NCBI GenBank assembly: GCA_048772705.1
Contig: JBLWGC010000104.1
Span: 1,054,001-1,118,000 of the forward strand
Length of the DNA: 64,000 nt
Reading direction: 5' to 3'
Source: Leidyana gryllorum EB-2025a
Lineage: Eukaryota; Apicomplexa
The notes under the pieces are model-generated. The model searched no databases. It saw only the letters and a list, made by a program, of their open reading frames with translations, and had not been told where the DNA came from. Positions 31,118 through 42,574 of this stretch are shown piece by piece; position 1 is the stretch's first letter; every line of letters starts with the position of its first letter. The position numbers and the translations under genes are program-made.

Positions 31118-34100
31118 ATGCGTCAGGTGGTCCAGACCCCCGGTCAGACATCGGTACCACCGACATTAGGAGCGAGTGTGGCCTCGACGTCCGGAGGCTC
31201 TTTGGTACAGCCATCGAGCTTTGTGGCTACCAGCCGCACCTTCCATCCCCAGTTCCCGCAACAATCAACGACGGTCAAGCACAACCCACAACATGGGGCT
31301 ATTCGAGAGTTTCTCGGTGTACTGGGCATCACCGATCCTCCAGTCACTTTACAAACCGTCTTGAACGCTTTGACGCCTGACGAGATGGCTCTTTATGTCA
31401 AGCGCTTAAGTGACAACTTCCCTCGAGCGACGACACCCCATTGTGTTGCTACCATACCCTTTGACGGGGAGTGTGGAAGTCTGGTTCCAACTCTCCTCGC
31501 CACCGACACTCCTTTAACCCCCAATGACATCCAACAACAATACCTGCGGAGCTCGATGGGAGCGGGTTCCGATCATCCGCGCACCACCACGGGCCAGGCA
31601 TATACTCCTCATGGACAAGACAAGGGCCGACGGGTCAACCACCCTGGCCCCACGAGGGGAGGGTATTCCGAGTCCCGCACGGTCTCTCCTCATCCGGCTA
31701 TCCGCCCATATTCCAAGGGCGGAACCTCCGTACCCAGCAGCCTGAATTCATACATAGGTGAGATGAGACGCCCATACTACTCTTGCTCATCAACAGGTCG
31801 TGTAGGTCCCGAGGAGAGTCACCAAAGGTTGAGGCGGCCAATAAGTATGCGGATGCCAATCCCGGATCCGGAGCTCGTTGCACTGTGTCATGAAGGCAAG
31901 TCTGCGGTATACGACCCCTCTGTCCGCATTGAGTCCCCAAGTGAGTCCGTCAGCTTCCGTGGGCAACAGTCATGTTCGGGCGCAGATGATCCACTTCCCG
32001 ATGACTATAAATCCGACGACGACCCCGGATACCGCTGTTTAGCATTGCATTCGATGGACCCAGATGGGCCCTCCCAGAAAGAGTGGAGACCGCTGTACGA
32101 CTGGGAGGAAGTTAGGTATTGGAAGCGAAAACCGGCGCTCCAGGAAGCCCATAGACTTAACGACTCTGTTCACAAGGCACCACTGAGAGGTACGCGACGA
32201 TCTGTTAATCCTCTATGCCCCACAGCTTCTAGCAACATGGACGACGAGTTGATGGCAGCGGCTTCGCCTGCTCAGACGGCTGGGCAAACAACCCCCCAGA
32301 TGTCAAGTAGCGACGCTCGGTTCGCTTCTTCCATCGGGGCTGACGGTGGCAAAAGAGAACACAAATCGGCCATTTGGCCACCATCTGACCCTCAGATGGC
32401 TGCCAAGGGACGTGAGCTGTCCCCAACGTTTGGTGGCTGTGGAGAGGACGATAGTCCGACCCACAACTCGCCGACCTCCGCCGCAGGTGTACAACTCCAA
32501 CAAAGTCACACGCCGGGCAGCCTATCAACTGCCGCTTGTACAGCGGAGGGCGGCGAGCCCCAACAGTACTATGTTGAGATTATGGGGGTAAACGTCGACC
32601 GTCAGCAAGCCCGTCATGATGTAAGTGTACTTTGGTTGTCGCGGAGTGTATGAGAATCATCACTTAGGCGGAAAATTGGCGCCGGGAGTATTCTAACGGC
32701 AAACATAGTGCTCATCGCGAGCAAAGACGGAAGTACCGCGACTCCAGCCCGTCTCACAGGCTCGAGCATCTTAAGAGCGACCATCCAATATTTACGCATA
32801 CCAGTGGTCCACAACTCGACTGCTTCTGTCTCAAGTGAGTGAGAGATTCTTCCCGATGATTACGAGGGAACCTACCGCAGGGTGATTTACGAACAAGACC
32901 GCACCGGTTTCCAGGAGGACGAAGACTTCAAGGACGACTTGGGCACATATGTGGCGGGCCGATATAAGGTGAGATACTGCTTTCTGAAGTGATGATCAGC
33001 CGTCTCCCTATCTAAGATAAACCAACATTTGGGTTCGGCCGCCTTTTCGAAAGTCTACCGATGTTACGACGAACATGAGAACCGAAGCGTAAGGAATATT
33101 GGGGGGAGAGACAGTCAGTCATCTCTTTCTTCTTACAGGTCTGTTTGAAGATGATTGATGCCAAGAAGCCAGAAAACAAGAAGGATTACTTGGATCAGTC
33201 TCTGGATGAAATTCAATTGCTCAGATATCTGCAAGCTAATTCTCCTGACAAGAATCCCTCCAACTTCTACTGTATCAATGTTTTCGATTGGTTCTACTAC
33301 AAGGAACACTTATTTATCGTTACCGAGCTACTGGGGTACGTTGTGCGCCGCTTATTTGGTTTGATTTACGACGTCTAATTCCAGCGACAATCTATACACT
33401 TTCGATCAAAAGATGCTCAAACTGGTCCCAACGAAGCGATTTTTCACATTAGGTCGGATCCAGAAGATCGCTTATCAAATCCTGGTGTGCTTGTCATTCA
33501 TCCACCCCTTACGATTGATTCATTGCGACCTCAAACCTGAGAATATCCTCATCTTTGACGAGAAAGAACCTCTGGTAAGCTTCCTCTCTCAAGAGACAGC
33601 TACACGCAAACCGCCGCTCAGGTTAAGGTGATCGACTTTGGTTCATCCTGTTTCGAAGACGACAAGATCTCGGTCTATGTGCAATCCAGGTACACCCACA
33701 ATATCCAATCGCGAATCGCCACACGTATCCTACAGATCCTATCGTGCTCCCGAAGTGCTACTCGGCCTCGCCTACGACCAGAAAATTGATTTATGGAGTT
33801 TGGGATGTATTCTGGCAGAGCTATGGACAGGGTGAGCTCGGAACGAGTACGATATCGTCATCACTACCTCTTCCATCAGATATGTGCTCTTCCAGAATCG
33901 CGATGTACAATCTATGCTGGCTCGTATTGTCGGTATATTGGGACCGCTACCCTACTACATGGTCGCCGCCAGTCCTATTGCAACCAAATATTTCACAGAG
34001 CATGGCCAACTACAGCGGCTGGTCACTCGTCCGGACCGCCCTCCTGAGCCTGAAGCTCTCTTCCCCAAAAAGACCAGTCTCAGACAGCGTATGAGATGCT

Positions 34101-34273
34101 ACGACGAGGACTTCCTCGATTTCCTCACGAAGCTGCTGAGTATTGATCCGGTCAAACGGTAAGGCACTCTTTCTGACGCTCGACCCGAACTGCCCCCCAG
34201 TATCGATGCTCGGCAAGCCCTACGCCATCCTTTCATGGCCGCCGGAAAGTACGCAGATGGACTTCAACAGTGA
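31118..34273 (+). CDS. DYRK-family protein kinase (DYRKP-like)
   Basis: Exons 31118-32620, 32668-32834, 32881-32968, 33017-33088, 33139-33335, 33385-33574, 33622-33689, 33736-33831, 33880-34158 and 34201-34273 give 910 residues. The N-terminal about 560 residues are polar and disordered. Kinase part: the DYRK-homology box before the domain ([10 protein letters not shown]), [20 protein letters not shown] as glycine loop, VCLKMI with the ATP lysine, [11 protein letters not shown] (HCD instead of HRD, common in DYRKs), VIDFGSSC (DFG), and YVQSRSYRAPE with the YxxSR-Y activation loop whose second tyrosine is autophosphorylated in DYRKs. The DRTGF box and GSAAFSK loop match the plant/protist DYRKP group. 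It likely regulates growth or cell-cycle processes. Confidence 0.92.
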
Positions 34274-34882
34274 TAGCTCAACCCAGTCGCACTAAGTTTT
34301 TAAGTTTTCAATCCTACTTGCGATGATTATGAGAGCTGGCCCCCGTGATCCTATGCCGCCCTGCACACACCCTACCCCACCTGCCGGGGATGGACTCTTG
34401 CTGCACTTGGTGTCGGGCTTCAACACATGCCGGCCAGCCGACTCTTGTTGAGCACCCCCGTTCGTCAGCAGCAAGACTTTCATTGTTTCACCCGCACCCA
34501 CCGACAGTACAATTTGTGTGCGGTATTGCCCTTTGTGCGAGCACACACAGACGCGGCGCCACGATCGCCAACGTTCTAACTGCAACGAGTTTTTGCCCCC
34601 TTTTCCCACCGATGAAGTCTTGGCGGCCAGAGATGGTTGGACTGAACTGTGTGGGCGTGGAAACAGGATCCAAGAAGCAAAATCGTTGCACACAGACCGG
34701 ATCATGAGTAGGATCGAAGGGGACATAGCGAAAGATCAGTGTGGACACCACGACCAAGGAGGGTAGTGAGTAAACTGTGAGGGATATATAGATTCGCGTA
34801 GCAAAAAAATCGTGTGACGGCATTTTTCTGGAATTGTTCCACCAGCAGCCCGACACCTTGATTTGCTAGCAGCACAGTGACG
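34274..34882. other. intergenic, no gene recognised
   Basis: About 610 bp between the kinase and the next small membrane protein gene. Overlapping frames on both strands (for example minus 34292-34726) have no motif, low-complexity Cys/His/Pro content and no good start context. Nothing else seen. Confidence 0.4.
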
Positions 34883-35428
34883 ATGGAGGCTGTCAACCAC
34901 ACACCCATCGTGGAGGTTCCCGCCGCACAGGTTACAAGTTGTGAGGGCGAAGTTTGCCTGCCACAAGTCGAGGCTCCGGAGTGTGAGTCGTCACCTGCTG
35001 AGGCAACAGCCGCTCCGCAGACGACGCAGCAGCCCAGTAACGACTCCGACGATTTGTTCAAGGCGGCTGTCGACTTCACGAGCGCTTGGTTGAGGGTGGA
35101 ACAGCTTCTCGCCGAAAGACGGGCCCAAAAAGCAGTCGAAATCCCGACCGACACGACCATTGCTGCTGAGCCCCCGTCGGGTCTCGACGCCTGGGTTCGA
35201 GTAGATCTCGGAGCAGCCGTCGTTCTCGTTCTCGTTGGGCTTTTCAGCTGGGGCAAATGGAAGAAGCATCGAAGACATTATAGGGCTCGTCAAGTTCATG
35301 CGACACAGAAGCAGATGGACGCCAAGGTCGAGGCCATAGCCAGAACAGTTCATGCCATTGAGCAGTTGATTGTGTACCAGACCCACGCGAGAGCATCGAC
35401 ACCAAGGTCTGTGGTTCAATCATCGTAG
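34883..35428 (+). CDS. small single-span membrane protein, family member 2
   Basis: 181 residues from the ATG at 34883. About 110 acidic, Ala/Glu/Thr-rich residues come first, then one membrane helix (VDLGAAVVLVLVGLFSWG), a basic border (KWKKHRRHYRAR) and a helical tail (QKQMDAKVEAIARTVHAIEQ). The layout is shared with the proteins at 30541-30930 and 45690-46130, although sequence identity is low. The next gene downstream is the first enolase. Confidence 0.55.
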   Translation: MEAVNHTPIVEVPAAQVTSCEGEVCLPQVEAPECESSPAEATAAPQTTQQPSNDSDDLFKAAVDFTSAWLRVEQLLAERRAQKAVEIPTDTTIAAEPPSGLDAWVRVDLGAAVVLVLVGLFSWGKWKKHRRHYRARQVHATQKQMDAKVEAIARTVHAIEQLIVYQTHARASTPRSVVQSS

Positions 35429-35729
35429 AAGCCAGGCCCGAATCCCCAGCCGGGGTACCCCCAGAAGGGGAATCCCCATGGGGGGTCATCACGGACTCCA
35501 ATTGAGCTGTATCGTCTCGCGTACGAAGGACTATCAAACGAGCTTCACTCATCACAGACATCATCAATTCACCTTAGCTGACGATTAGGCATGCCTAAAA
35601 CGCATTTTAGTACTAGTAGTAATTTCACTAATCTCATGTCGTGTGCACGTGGTCGTGAGGGGTGTGTCGTGTTTCACGCACACAAACCACCGTATGTAAA
35701 CTACAAAATTTGTAATCTCACATTAAAAG
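35429..35729. other. enolase 1 upstream region
   Basis: 301 bp. Near 35440-35490 is a patch of GGGG/CCCC runs with several short inverted complementarities (AATCCCC, GGGGTACCCCC, GGGGAATCCCCATGGGG). Closer to the gene it becomes AT-rich. It should include the enolase promoter; no gene. Confidence 0.4.
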
Positions 35730-37070
35730 ATGCCTTCCACTATTCAATCCATCAAAGCTCGCGAGATCCTCGACAGCCGTGGCAACCCCACTGTGGAGGT
35801 CGACCTCGTGTCTACTGACGGACTCTTCCGTGCCGCTGTGCCCTCTGGTGCCTCCACCGGTATCTATGAGGCTCTTGAGCTCCGCGACAAGGACAAGAAC
35901 CGCTATCTTGGAAAGGGAGTCCTTCAAGCCGTGAAGAACGTGAACGAAATCATCGCTCCCGCTCTCATTGGCAAGGATGTGACTGATCAGAAGGGACTCG
36001 ATGCCTTGATGGTTGAGCAGTTGGACGGTACTCAAAATGAATGGGGCTGGTGCAAGCAGAAGTTGGGCGCGAATGCGATTTTGGCAGTGTCTATGGCACT
36101 CGCTCGCGCTGGTGCTGCGGCTAAGAAGGTCCAGCTCTACCAATACCTCGCTGAGCTCGCCGGAAAGAACACCTCGAAGTTCATCGTCCCCGTCCCCTCT
36201 TTCAACGTCATCAACGGCGGTTCCCACGCTGGCAACAAACTGGCGATGCAAGAGTTCATGATTCTCCCGGTTGGGGCTAAGAGCTTCAAGGAGGCCTTGC
36301 AGATGGGCGCTGAAGTCTATCATAACCTCAAGAACATCATCAAAAAGAAGTACGGCATGGATGCCACCAATGTCGGTGATGAGGGTGGTTTCGCCCCCAA
36401 CATCCAGGACAACTACGACGCCCTCAACCTCCTCGTCGAGGCCATCAAGGCTGCTGGCCACGAGGGCAAGGTGAAGATTGGAACCGACATTGCTGCCTCT
36501 GAGTTCTACAAAGAGAGCGCCAAGAAGTACGATCTGGACTTCAAGAACGACAAGTCTGACGAGTCTAAGTGGATCACTGGGGAGCAGTTGGGCGACATCT
36601 ATAAGGCATTTGTTGACAAATACCCAATGATCTCCATTGAGGATCCCTTCGACCAGGACGACTTTGACTCTTATGCCAAGCTCACCAAGGACATTGGCAA
36701 GGACGTCCAAATTGTGGGTGATGACCTCCTGGTTACCAATCCGAAGCGTATTGAGAAGTCGATGAGCCTCGGCGCTTGCAATGCCCTCCTGCTGAAGGTC
36801 AATCAGATCGGTTCTGTCACTGAGGCAATCCAGGCTGCCACCCTCTCGATGGACAAAGGCTGGGGTGTTATGGTTTCACATCGTTCTGGCGAGACTGAGG
36901 ACACTTTCATCGCTGATCTGGTCGTCGGTCTCGGCACTGGACAGATCAAGACTGGTGCTCCATGCCGTTCTGAGCGTTTGGCTAAGTACAACCAGATTCT
37001 CCGCATCGAAGAGGAGTTGGGCGACAAGGCTGTGTACGCTGGCGAGAACTTCCGTGCCCCTAAATTGTAG
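35730..37070 (+). CDS. enolase, array copy 1
   Basis: Intronless, 446 residues, standard length. Converts 2-phosphoglycerate to phosphoenolpyruvate in glycolysis. Active-site motifs: [10 protein letters not shown] loop, MQEFMILP and DEGGFAPN with the acid residues, metal ligands in [18 protein letters not shown] and VGDDLLVTN, catalytic Lys in LLLKVNQIG, His in [11 protein letters not shown]. The insert EWGWC after DGTQN is the pentapeptide seen in plant and apicomplexan enolases. This copy uses TAG as stop; the other four use TGA. Its 3' end shares silent variants with copy 5. Codon use is strongly biased, and the antisense strand consequently contains long open frames. Confidence 0.97.
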   Translation: MPSTIQSIKAREILDSRGNPTVEVDLVSTDGLFRAAVPSGASTGIYEALELRDKDKNRYLGKGVLQAVKNVNEIIAPALIGKDVTDQKGLDALMVEQLDGTQNEWGWCKQKLGANAILAVSMALARAGAAAKKVQLYQYLAELAGKNTSKFIVPVPSFNVINGGSHAGNKLAMQEFMILPVGAKSFKEALQMGAEVYHNLKNIIKKKYGMDATNVGDEGGFAPNIQDNYDALNLLVEAIKAAGHEGKVKIGTDIAASEFYKESAKKYDLDFKNDKSDESKWITGEQLGDIYKAFVDKYPMISIEDPFDQDDFDSYAKLTKDIGKDVQIVGDDLLVTNPKRIEKSMSLGACNALLLKVNQIGSVTEAIQAATLSMDKGWGVMVSHRSGETEDTFIADLVVGLGTGQIKTGAPCRSERLAKYNQILRIEEELGDKAVYAGENFRAPKL

Positions 37071-37205
37071 ATGTTTTTTGCGTGATTCGTGTGGTAGATA
37101 TCTCAACCCATGAATTTCGAACATTTCATTTACCAAATGCCCGCCTTGCTGGTTTTGGAGATATGTTATTAAGGTGATCGGTTGGTGTAACATGCACACA
37201 AAAAA

Positions 37206-39173
37206 TTATACTGCGGACCGACCTCGGCCACGAGGCGCTCGGCTCGTTGGGGGAGGTCGGCGCTGAGGACCTTTGCGTGATCCTCGACCACGGGGAGCCA
37301 TTCCAGAATTGTTTCGCGGTTGCGAAACACCACTTGTGACGGATTCCTCTGAAGCGTTCCCCGTATTTGCTGGAGCCGGACAAACATTCCCAGATTTCCC
37401 ACTGCGAGGCTGTGTATTTCCCTTCGGGCGGGGTTGTGGAGGTCGACCAGTGGTATTTGGCTCAGCACTCACTATCGCAGAAGTGTATTGCTGTGCTACA
37501 GCCGTTTGTGGGCGGGGAGTCTGTATCGAAGAAGTGGCGGTACGAGGGGGCTTGCTGTGAGCCTTCGGAACTGTTGGCCGCACGTTGTGTGGCTTCTTGC
37601 CCCGCGCCCCAGCTGGTGGTGCCCCAGCCAGTGATGCCCTAGTCGGTGGTGCTCGAGTCGGTGGTACTCGAGTCGGTGCTGCCCCGGCTGGTGCTGCCCC
37701 AGTCGGCGCTGTACCGTTATGGTGTTCCCCGCGGTTGGCCTGACGGAGAATACTTCCCCGACGAGGGTTAGGGTGCTCTCGCACTGGCGCCGCAGGAGGG
37801 GAGATAGGCTTCTTCTGCTTCAAATTTATGGCAATGTGTACTTCGCCGTCTACGGATTGGGTAGGCGGCACCACACATCTTCTACTCGCATTGGGAAGCG
37901 TAGATGGAATGTCAGGTTTGGCGGCCTTGACATTCGTCGCAGGAGGTTTCGCCGTCCTACTCACGGCGATCGGAAGGCGGAGTGTCTGCTCCGGCTTAGG
38001 TCGGGTGACCCTCGTCGAGGCGGGTATCGCGGTCCTTCCTTTCGCTGTGGGAAGGGTGAGGCCAAGCTTTGGGTCAGCTTGTTTAGAACCTAGGGCTTCT
38101 GCTTTTGCTCCCTCCGAGCATTCTCCACTGATCGCACGCCTAGTGCCGTTGGATGTGAGACGGCGGCTTTGGAGCGCAGCCGCAGCTGTACCAGTTTGTC
38201 GGCTTCTGTTAGCAGGCATGGACGGCAAGTACTTCTGAGACGCAGCAGGGACGCGCGCACCTGCTCTGGACCCTCCGGTACCCGCACCCGTCCGAATATT
38301 GATAGCAACCCTGTCTGCAGGAGTAACCTTGCTAGCTGACTGTGCTGATCCCTGCTGGGCTGTTGTCAAAGCACTTGACATCGAAGGTATCTTCATTCTC
38401 TTCAACTCCTTCTGCTTCGCCTGACGGGCTTCAAGAGCCGCAAGCAGCCCGCGCACATTCTCCTCGATGTCGAAGGTAATTGCGTGCTCCCCTGCTGCCT
38501 GGACTTTGAGCCACTGAGTGTGTCCACGCAAGAACCCGAGGGTCTCTTGCTTTTTGGGACTCCACACGCTGGCACATCCTTTGGGAGTGTTGCCAGTTTT
38601 GTATAGTTCGAATACACAACGCTCCTGGGTAAAGCACGAATCGTATGGGCTCATCATCACTACATGTCTGCGATACGGATCAAATCCTTCGAAACGCAGC
38701 TTATGAAGGATGTAGTGGACAGATGTACAAGTGAGAAGTCCTAGTGCTAGATACTGGCCGATGTATTGCTTGGGACAGAGCTCCTGCCACATCGTACCCT
38801 GGCAAGGACTCATTTCACCCACATACTGCCACGTGACTCGACCGTCGCTCTTGATACCTCCTTTTGTAGCCTTCGCATGCCGCATCCTCCAGATGGCACC
38901 ACCACCACAACCACACGGCCACTTGAAAGTATTGGGTCGCACCTCAGGATGCACTCCAGGGCTCATCATATGCGTCCTGCCTCCTGTGCGAAGCAAAACC
39001 AAAGATTCACCCTTCAAATCCAGCTTGACAAATCGATCCGAAACACGGGCCTGCATCAGAGCTGTGTGCAGACGGTCATGCTTCTTCGCCTTGAGTTTCA
39101 CCAATTGTTGGGTCTTGGAAGGCTTTGATGGCACCTGGCACTCCGCAGGCAACTCACTCACCAAAAAGGCCAT
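37206..39173 (-). CDS. unknown basic protein inserted in the enolase array, intronless
   Basis: 655 residues from the ATG at 39173; the frame runs on upstream only to a TTG. Residues 1-300 look folded, with WPCGCGGGAIWRMRHAKATKG (partial quote in 6-9 residue groups: WPCGCGG, AIWRM), YIGQYLALGLLTCTSVHYIL and FELYKTG. Residues 300-655 are disordered, very rich in Arg/Lys/Pro/Ala/Thr, with degenerate PTRAPPTRA-type repeats and an RGRGRSAV end, suggesting nucleic acid binding. It runs opposite to the enolases, between copies 1 and 2. No family recognised. Lack of introns and its position suggest that it inserted after the array formed or was there before duplication. Confidence 0.6.
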   Translation of the reverse strand: MAFLVSELPAECQVPSKPSKTQQLVKLKAKKHDRLHTALMQARVSDRFVKLDLKGESLVLLRTGGRTHMMSPGVHPEVRPNTFKWPCGCGGGAIWRMRHAKATKGGIKSDGRVTWQYVGEMSPCQGTMWQELCPKQYIGQYLALGLLTCTSVHYILHKLRFEGFDPYRRHVVMMSPYDSCFTQERCVFELYKTGNTPKGCASVWSPKKQETLGFLRGHTQWLKVQAAGEHAITFDIEENVRGLLAALEARQAKQKELKRMKIPSMSSALTTAQQGSAQSASKVTPADRVAINIRTGAGTGGSRAGARVPAASQKYLPSMPANRSRQTGTAAAALQSRRLTSNGTRRAISGECSEGAKAEALGSKQADPKLGLTLPTAKGRTAIPASTRVTRPKPEQTLRLPIAVSRTAKPPATNVKAAKPDIPSTLPNASRRCVVPPTQSVDGEVHIAINLKQKKPISPPAAPVREHPNPRRGSILRQANRGEHHNGTAPTGAAPAGAAPTRVPPTRAPPTRASLAGAPPAGARGKKPHNVRPTVPKAHSKPPRTATSSIQTPRPQTAVAQQYTSAIVSAEPNTTGRPPQPRPKGNTQPRSGKSGNVCPAPANTGNASEESVTSGVSQPRNNSGMAPRGRGSRKGPQRRPPPTSRAPRGRGRSAV

Positions 39174-39366
39174 CTTCAGGTGCTGACTCGCTATATACCA
39201 ACATGGTAGCACCTTGAGTAACTGCCCCAATAATTCCTCAAAAATCAACACACACGTTTGTGTGGGTGAAGTGTGGAGCCGCACACGTTGGGAGACACGT
39301 GATGCTCGCACACGAGGAACGCCATCAAATAGCAACAAATACTAAAGTAGTCGGCCTTGTGTTACC

Positions 39367-40704
39367 ATGTCTACTATTCAATCCATCAAAGCCCGAGAAA
39401 TCCTCGACAGCCGTGGTAACCCCACTGTCGAAGTCGATCTTGTGTCTACTGATGGTTTGTTCCGCGCGGCTGTTCCGTCTGGCGCCTCCACTGGTATCTA
39501 TGAGGCTTTGGAGCTCCGCGACAAGGACAAGAATCGCTATCTTGGAAAGGGCGTCCTTCAGGCCGTGAAGAACGTGAACGAGATCATCGCTCCCGCTCTC
39601 ATTGGCAAGGATGTGACTGATCAGAAGGGACTCGATGCCTTGATGGTTGAGCAGTTGGACGGTACTCAAAATGAATGGGGCTGGTGCAAGCAGAAGTTGG
39701 GCGCGAATGCGATTCTGGCAGTGTCTATGGCACTCGCTCGCGCTGGTGCTGCGGCTAAGAAGGTCCAGCTCTACCAATACCTCGCTGAGCTCGCCGGAAA
39801 GAACACCTCGAAGTTCATCGTCCCCGTCCCCTCTTTCAACGTCATCAACGGCGGTTCCCACGCTGGCAACAAATTGGCGATGCAAGAGTTCATGATTCTC
39901 CCTGTTGGGGCTAAGAGCTTCAAGGAGGCCTTACAGATGGGGGCTGAAGTCTATCATAACCTCAAGAACATCATCAAGAAGAAGTACGGCATGGATGCCA
40001 CCAATGTCGGTGATGAGGGTGGTTTCGCCCCCAACATCCAGGACAACTACGACGCCCTCAACCTCCTCGTCGAGGCCATTAAGGCTGCTGGCCATGAGGG
40101 TAAAGTCAAAATCGGAACCGACATTGCTGCCTCTGAGTTCTACAAAGAGAGCGCCAAGAAGTACGATCTGGACTTCAAGAACGACAAGTCCGACGAGTCT
40201 AAGTGGATCACTGGGGAGCAGTTGGGCGACATCTATAAGGCATTTGTTGACAAATACCCAATGATCTCCATTGAGGACCCCTTCGACCAGGACGACTTTG
40301 ACTCTTATGCCAAGCTCACCAAGGACATTGGCAAGGACGTCCAAATTGTGGGTGATGACCTCCTGGTTACCAATCCGAAGCGTATTGAGAAGTCGATGAG
40401 CCTCGGCGCTTGCAATGCCCTCCTGCTGAAGGTCAATCAGATCGGTTCTGTCACTGAGGCAATCCAGGCTGCCACCCTCTCGATGGACAAAGGCTGGGGT
40501 GTTATGGTTTCACATCGTTCTGGCGAGACTGAGGACACTTTCATCGCTGATCTGGTCGTCGGTCTCGGCACCGGACAGATCAAGACTGGTGCTCCATGCC
40601 GTTCTGAGCGCTTGGCTAAGTACAACCAGATTCTCCGTATTGAGGAGGAGCTGGGCGACAAGGCTGTGTACGCTGGCGAGAATTTCCGTGCCCCTAAATT
40701 GTGA
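39367..40704 (+). CDS. enolase, array copy 2
   Basis: Intronless, 445 residues; lacks the proline at position 2 found in the other copies (MSTIQ versus MPSTIQ), a 3-bp difference at the start. All catalytic motifs listed for copy 1 are intact. Its first quarter carries silent variants shared with copy 5 (for example TTCCGTCTGGCGCC), its 3' end those of copies 3 and 4. The 180 bp after the stop are identical to those after copy 4. Confidence 0.97.
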   Translation: MSTIQSIKAREILDSRGNPTVEVDLVSTDGLFRAAVPSGASTGIYEALELRDKDKNRYLGKGVLQAVKNVNEIIAPALIGKDVTDQKGLDALMVEQLDGTQNEWGWCKQKLGANAILAVSMALARAGAAAKKVQLYQYLAELAGKNTSKFIVPVPSFNVINGGSHAGNKLAMQEFMILPVGAKSFKEALQMGAEVYHNLKNIIKKKYGMDATNVGDEGGFAPNIQDNYDALNLLVEAIKAAGHEGKVKIGTDIAASEFYKESAKKYDLDFKNDKSDESKWITGEQLGDIYKAFVDKYPMISIEDPFDQDDFDSYAKLTKDIGKDVQIVGDDLLVTNPKRIEKSMSLGACNALLLKVNQIGSVTEAIQAATLSMDKGWGVMVSHRSGETEDTFIADLVVGLGTGQIKTGAPCRSERLAKYNQILRIEEELGDKAVYAGENFRAPKL

Positions 40705-40884
40705 AATTGAACTCGTTAGACTGGTGTTGTTCAAAATGCAGACAGGTTTTTTCTAGTATGAATGGGAATAAGAGTAACTCGGGGAGAGAATACTGCCAAT
40801 TGGTCATCCAATAATGTCCACAGAAACCCCGGGTGACCCAGCATCACCCGTGCCGTATCAAAATTATAAATTTAAACCATCAGC
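40705..40884 (+). repeat. enolase spacer, duplicated unit A
   Basis: 180 bp between copies 2 and 3, base-for-base identical to 43916-44095 between copies 4 and 5 as far as I can compare by eye. It holds the 3' UTR of one gene and the whole 5' region of the next. Confidence 0.9.
40861..40870 (+). promoter_or_regulatory. AAATTATAAA element upstream of enolase copy 3
   Basis: AT-rich TATA-like word 15 bp before the start codon (ends at 40870; ATG at 40885). The core AATTATAAA also occurs upstream of copies 4 (42544-42552) and 5 (44073-44081), but not of copies 1 and 2. Role as promoter element is inference. Confidence 0.25.
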
Positions 40885-42225
40885 ATGCCTTCCACTATTC
40901 AATCCATCAAAGCCCGAGAAATCCTCGACAGCCGTGGCAACCCCACTGTCGAGGTCGATCTTGTGTCTACTGATGGTTTGTTCCGTGCCGCTGTGCCCTC
41001 TGGTGCCTCCACCGGTATCTATGAAGCTCTTGAGCTCCGCGACAAGGACAAGAATCGCTATCTTGGAAAGGGCGTCCTTCAGGCCGTGAAGAACGTGAAC
41101 GAAATCATCGCTCCCGCTCTCATTGGCAAGGATGTGACTGATCAGAAGGGTCTCGACGCCTTGATGGTTGAGCAGTTGGACGGTACTCAAAATGAATGGG
41201 GCTGGTGCAAGCAGAAGTTGGGCGCGAATGCGATTTTGGCAGTGTCTATGGCACTCGCTCGCGCCGGTGCTGCGGCTAAGAAGGTCCAGCTCTACCAATA
41301 CCTCGCTGAGCTCGCCGGAAAGAACACCTCAAAGTTCATTGTACCCGTCCCCTCTTTCAACGTCATCAACGGCGGTTCCCACGCTGGCAACAAATTGGCG
41401 ATGCAAGAGTTCATGATTCTCCCTGTTGGGGCTAAGAGCTTCAAGGAGGCCTTACAGATAGGGGCTGAAGTCTATCATAACCTCAAGAACATCATCAAGA
41501 AGAAGTACGGCATGGATGCCACCAATGTCGGTGATGAGGGTGGTTTCGCCCCCAACATCCAGGACAACTACGACGCCCTCAACCTCCTCGTCGAGGCCAT
41601 CAAGGCTGCTGGCCACGAGGGCAAGGTGAAGATTGGAACCGACATTGCTGCCTCTGAGTTCTACAAAGAGAGCGCCAAGAAGTACGATCTGGACTTCAAG
41701 AACGACAAGTCCGACGAGTCTAAGTGGATCACTGGGGAGCAGTTGGGCGACATCTATAAGGCATTTGTTGACAAATACCCAATGATCTTCATTGAGGACC
41801 CCTTCGACCAGGACGACTTTGACTCTTATGCCAAGCTCACCAAGGACATTGGCAAGGACGTCCAAATTGTGGGTGATGACCTCTTAGTCACCAATCCGAA
41901 GCGTATTGAGAAGTCGATGAGCCTCGGCGCTTGCAATGCCCTCCTGCTGAAGGTCAATCAGATCGGTTCTGTCACTGAGGCAATCCAGGCTGCCACCCTC
42001 TCGATGGACAAAGGCTGGGGTGTTATGGTTTCACATCGTTCTGGCGAGACTGAGGACACTTTCATCGCTGATCTGGTCGTCGGTCTCGGCACTGGACAGA
42101 TCAAGACTGGTGCTCCATGCCGTTCTGAGCGCTTGGCTAAGTACAACCAGATTCTCCGTATTGAGGAGGAGCTGGGCGACAAGGCTGTGTACGCTGGCGA
42201 GAATTTCCGTGCCCCTAAATTGTGA
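40885..42225 (+). CDS. enolase, array copy 3
   Basis: Intronless, 446 residues. Two amino-acid differences from the other copies: Ile for Met in EALQIGAEV, and Phe for Ser in MIFIEDPFD, two residues before the metal-ligand Glu. The rest of the active site is intact. The 5' half shares silent variants with copy 4, the middle (CCTGTTGGGGC) with copy 2, and TTAGTCACC with copy 5: a mosaic. TGA stop. Confidence 0.96.
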   Translation: MPSTIQSIKAREILDSRGNPTVEVDLVSTDGLFRAAVPSGASTGIYEALELRDKDKNRYLGKGVLQAVKNVNEIIAPALIGKDVTDQKGLDALMVEQLDGTQNEWGWCKQKLGANAILAVSMALARAGAAAKKVQLYQYLAELAGKNTSKFIVPVPSFNVINGGSHAGNKLAMQEFMILPVGAKSFKEALQIGAEVYHNLKNIIKKKYGMDATNVGDEGGFAPNIQDNYDALNLLVEAIKAAGHEGKVKIGTDIAASEFYKESAKKYDLDFKNDKSDESKWITGEQLGDIYKAFVDKYPMIFIEDPFDQDDFDSYAKLTKDIGKDVQIVGDDLLVTNPKRIEKSMSLGACNALLLKVNQIGSVTEAIQAATLSMDKGWGVMVSHRSGETEDTFIADLVVGLGTGQIKTGAPCRSERLAKYNQILRIEEELGDKAVYAGENFRAPKL

Positions 42226-42574
42226 TGAGATCTGGTTTTTCTCTAGTTGCTGCTGCACCGATGCTTTTTAGTTGTTGACAGTGACATGTCTTCATCGCTT
42301 GTGTCAACAAAGGACTACAGTATCGTCAAGTGGGGAGCTGGTCGGTTTGTAGTTCAAATACTGTGATTCAGTTTACATATCTCGACCCGCCAGGGGGCTA
42401 AGAACCACCTATCCTGGGATCAGAGATGACTCATTCTCACGTTTTAGTGCTATGGTGCTCTCTCTGATGATGAAATTCTGCGGATTGATGCACACGTGAC
42501 TCCGAATTCCCAGGAGACGTGGAGATTTGATTGTTTCCTAGCGAATTATAAACACTTTTTGGAATAGTCTCATA
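42226..42574. other. enolase spacer between copies 3 and 4 (unique)
   Basis: 349 bp that does not match the other array spacers. It includes a stretch with CTCGACCCGCC and direct CACGT-type motifs, and ends in the AATTATAAA word 23 bp before copy 4. No gene. Confidence 0.5.

Noticed and set aside
34292-34856. Minus-strand frames of 122-144 codons
   Set aside because: No motif, alternative-codon starts, overlapping plus-strand frames of similar quality.
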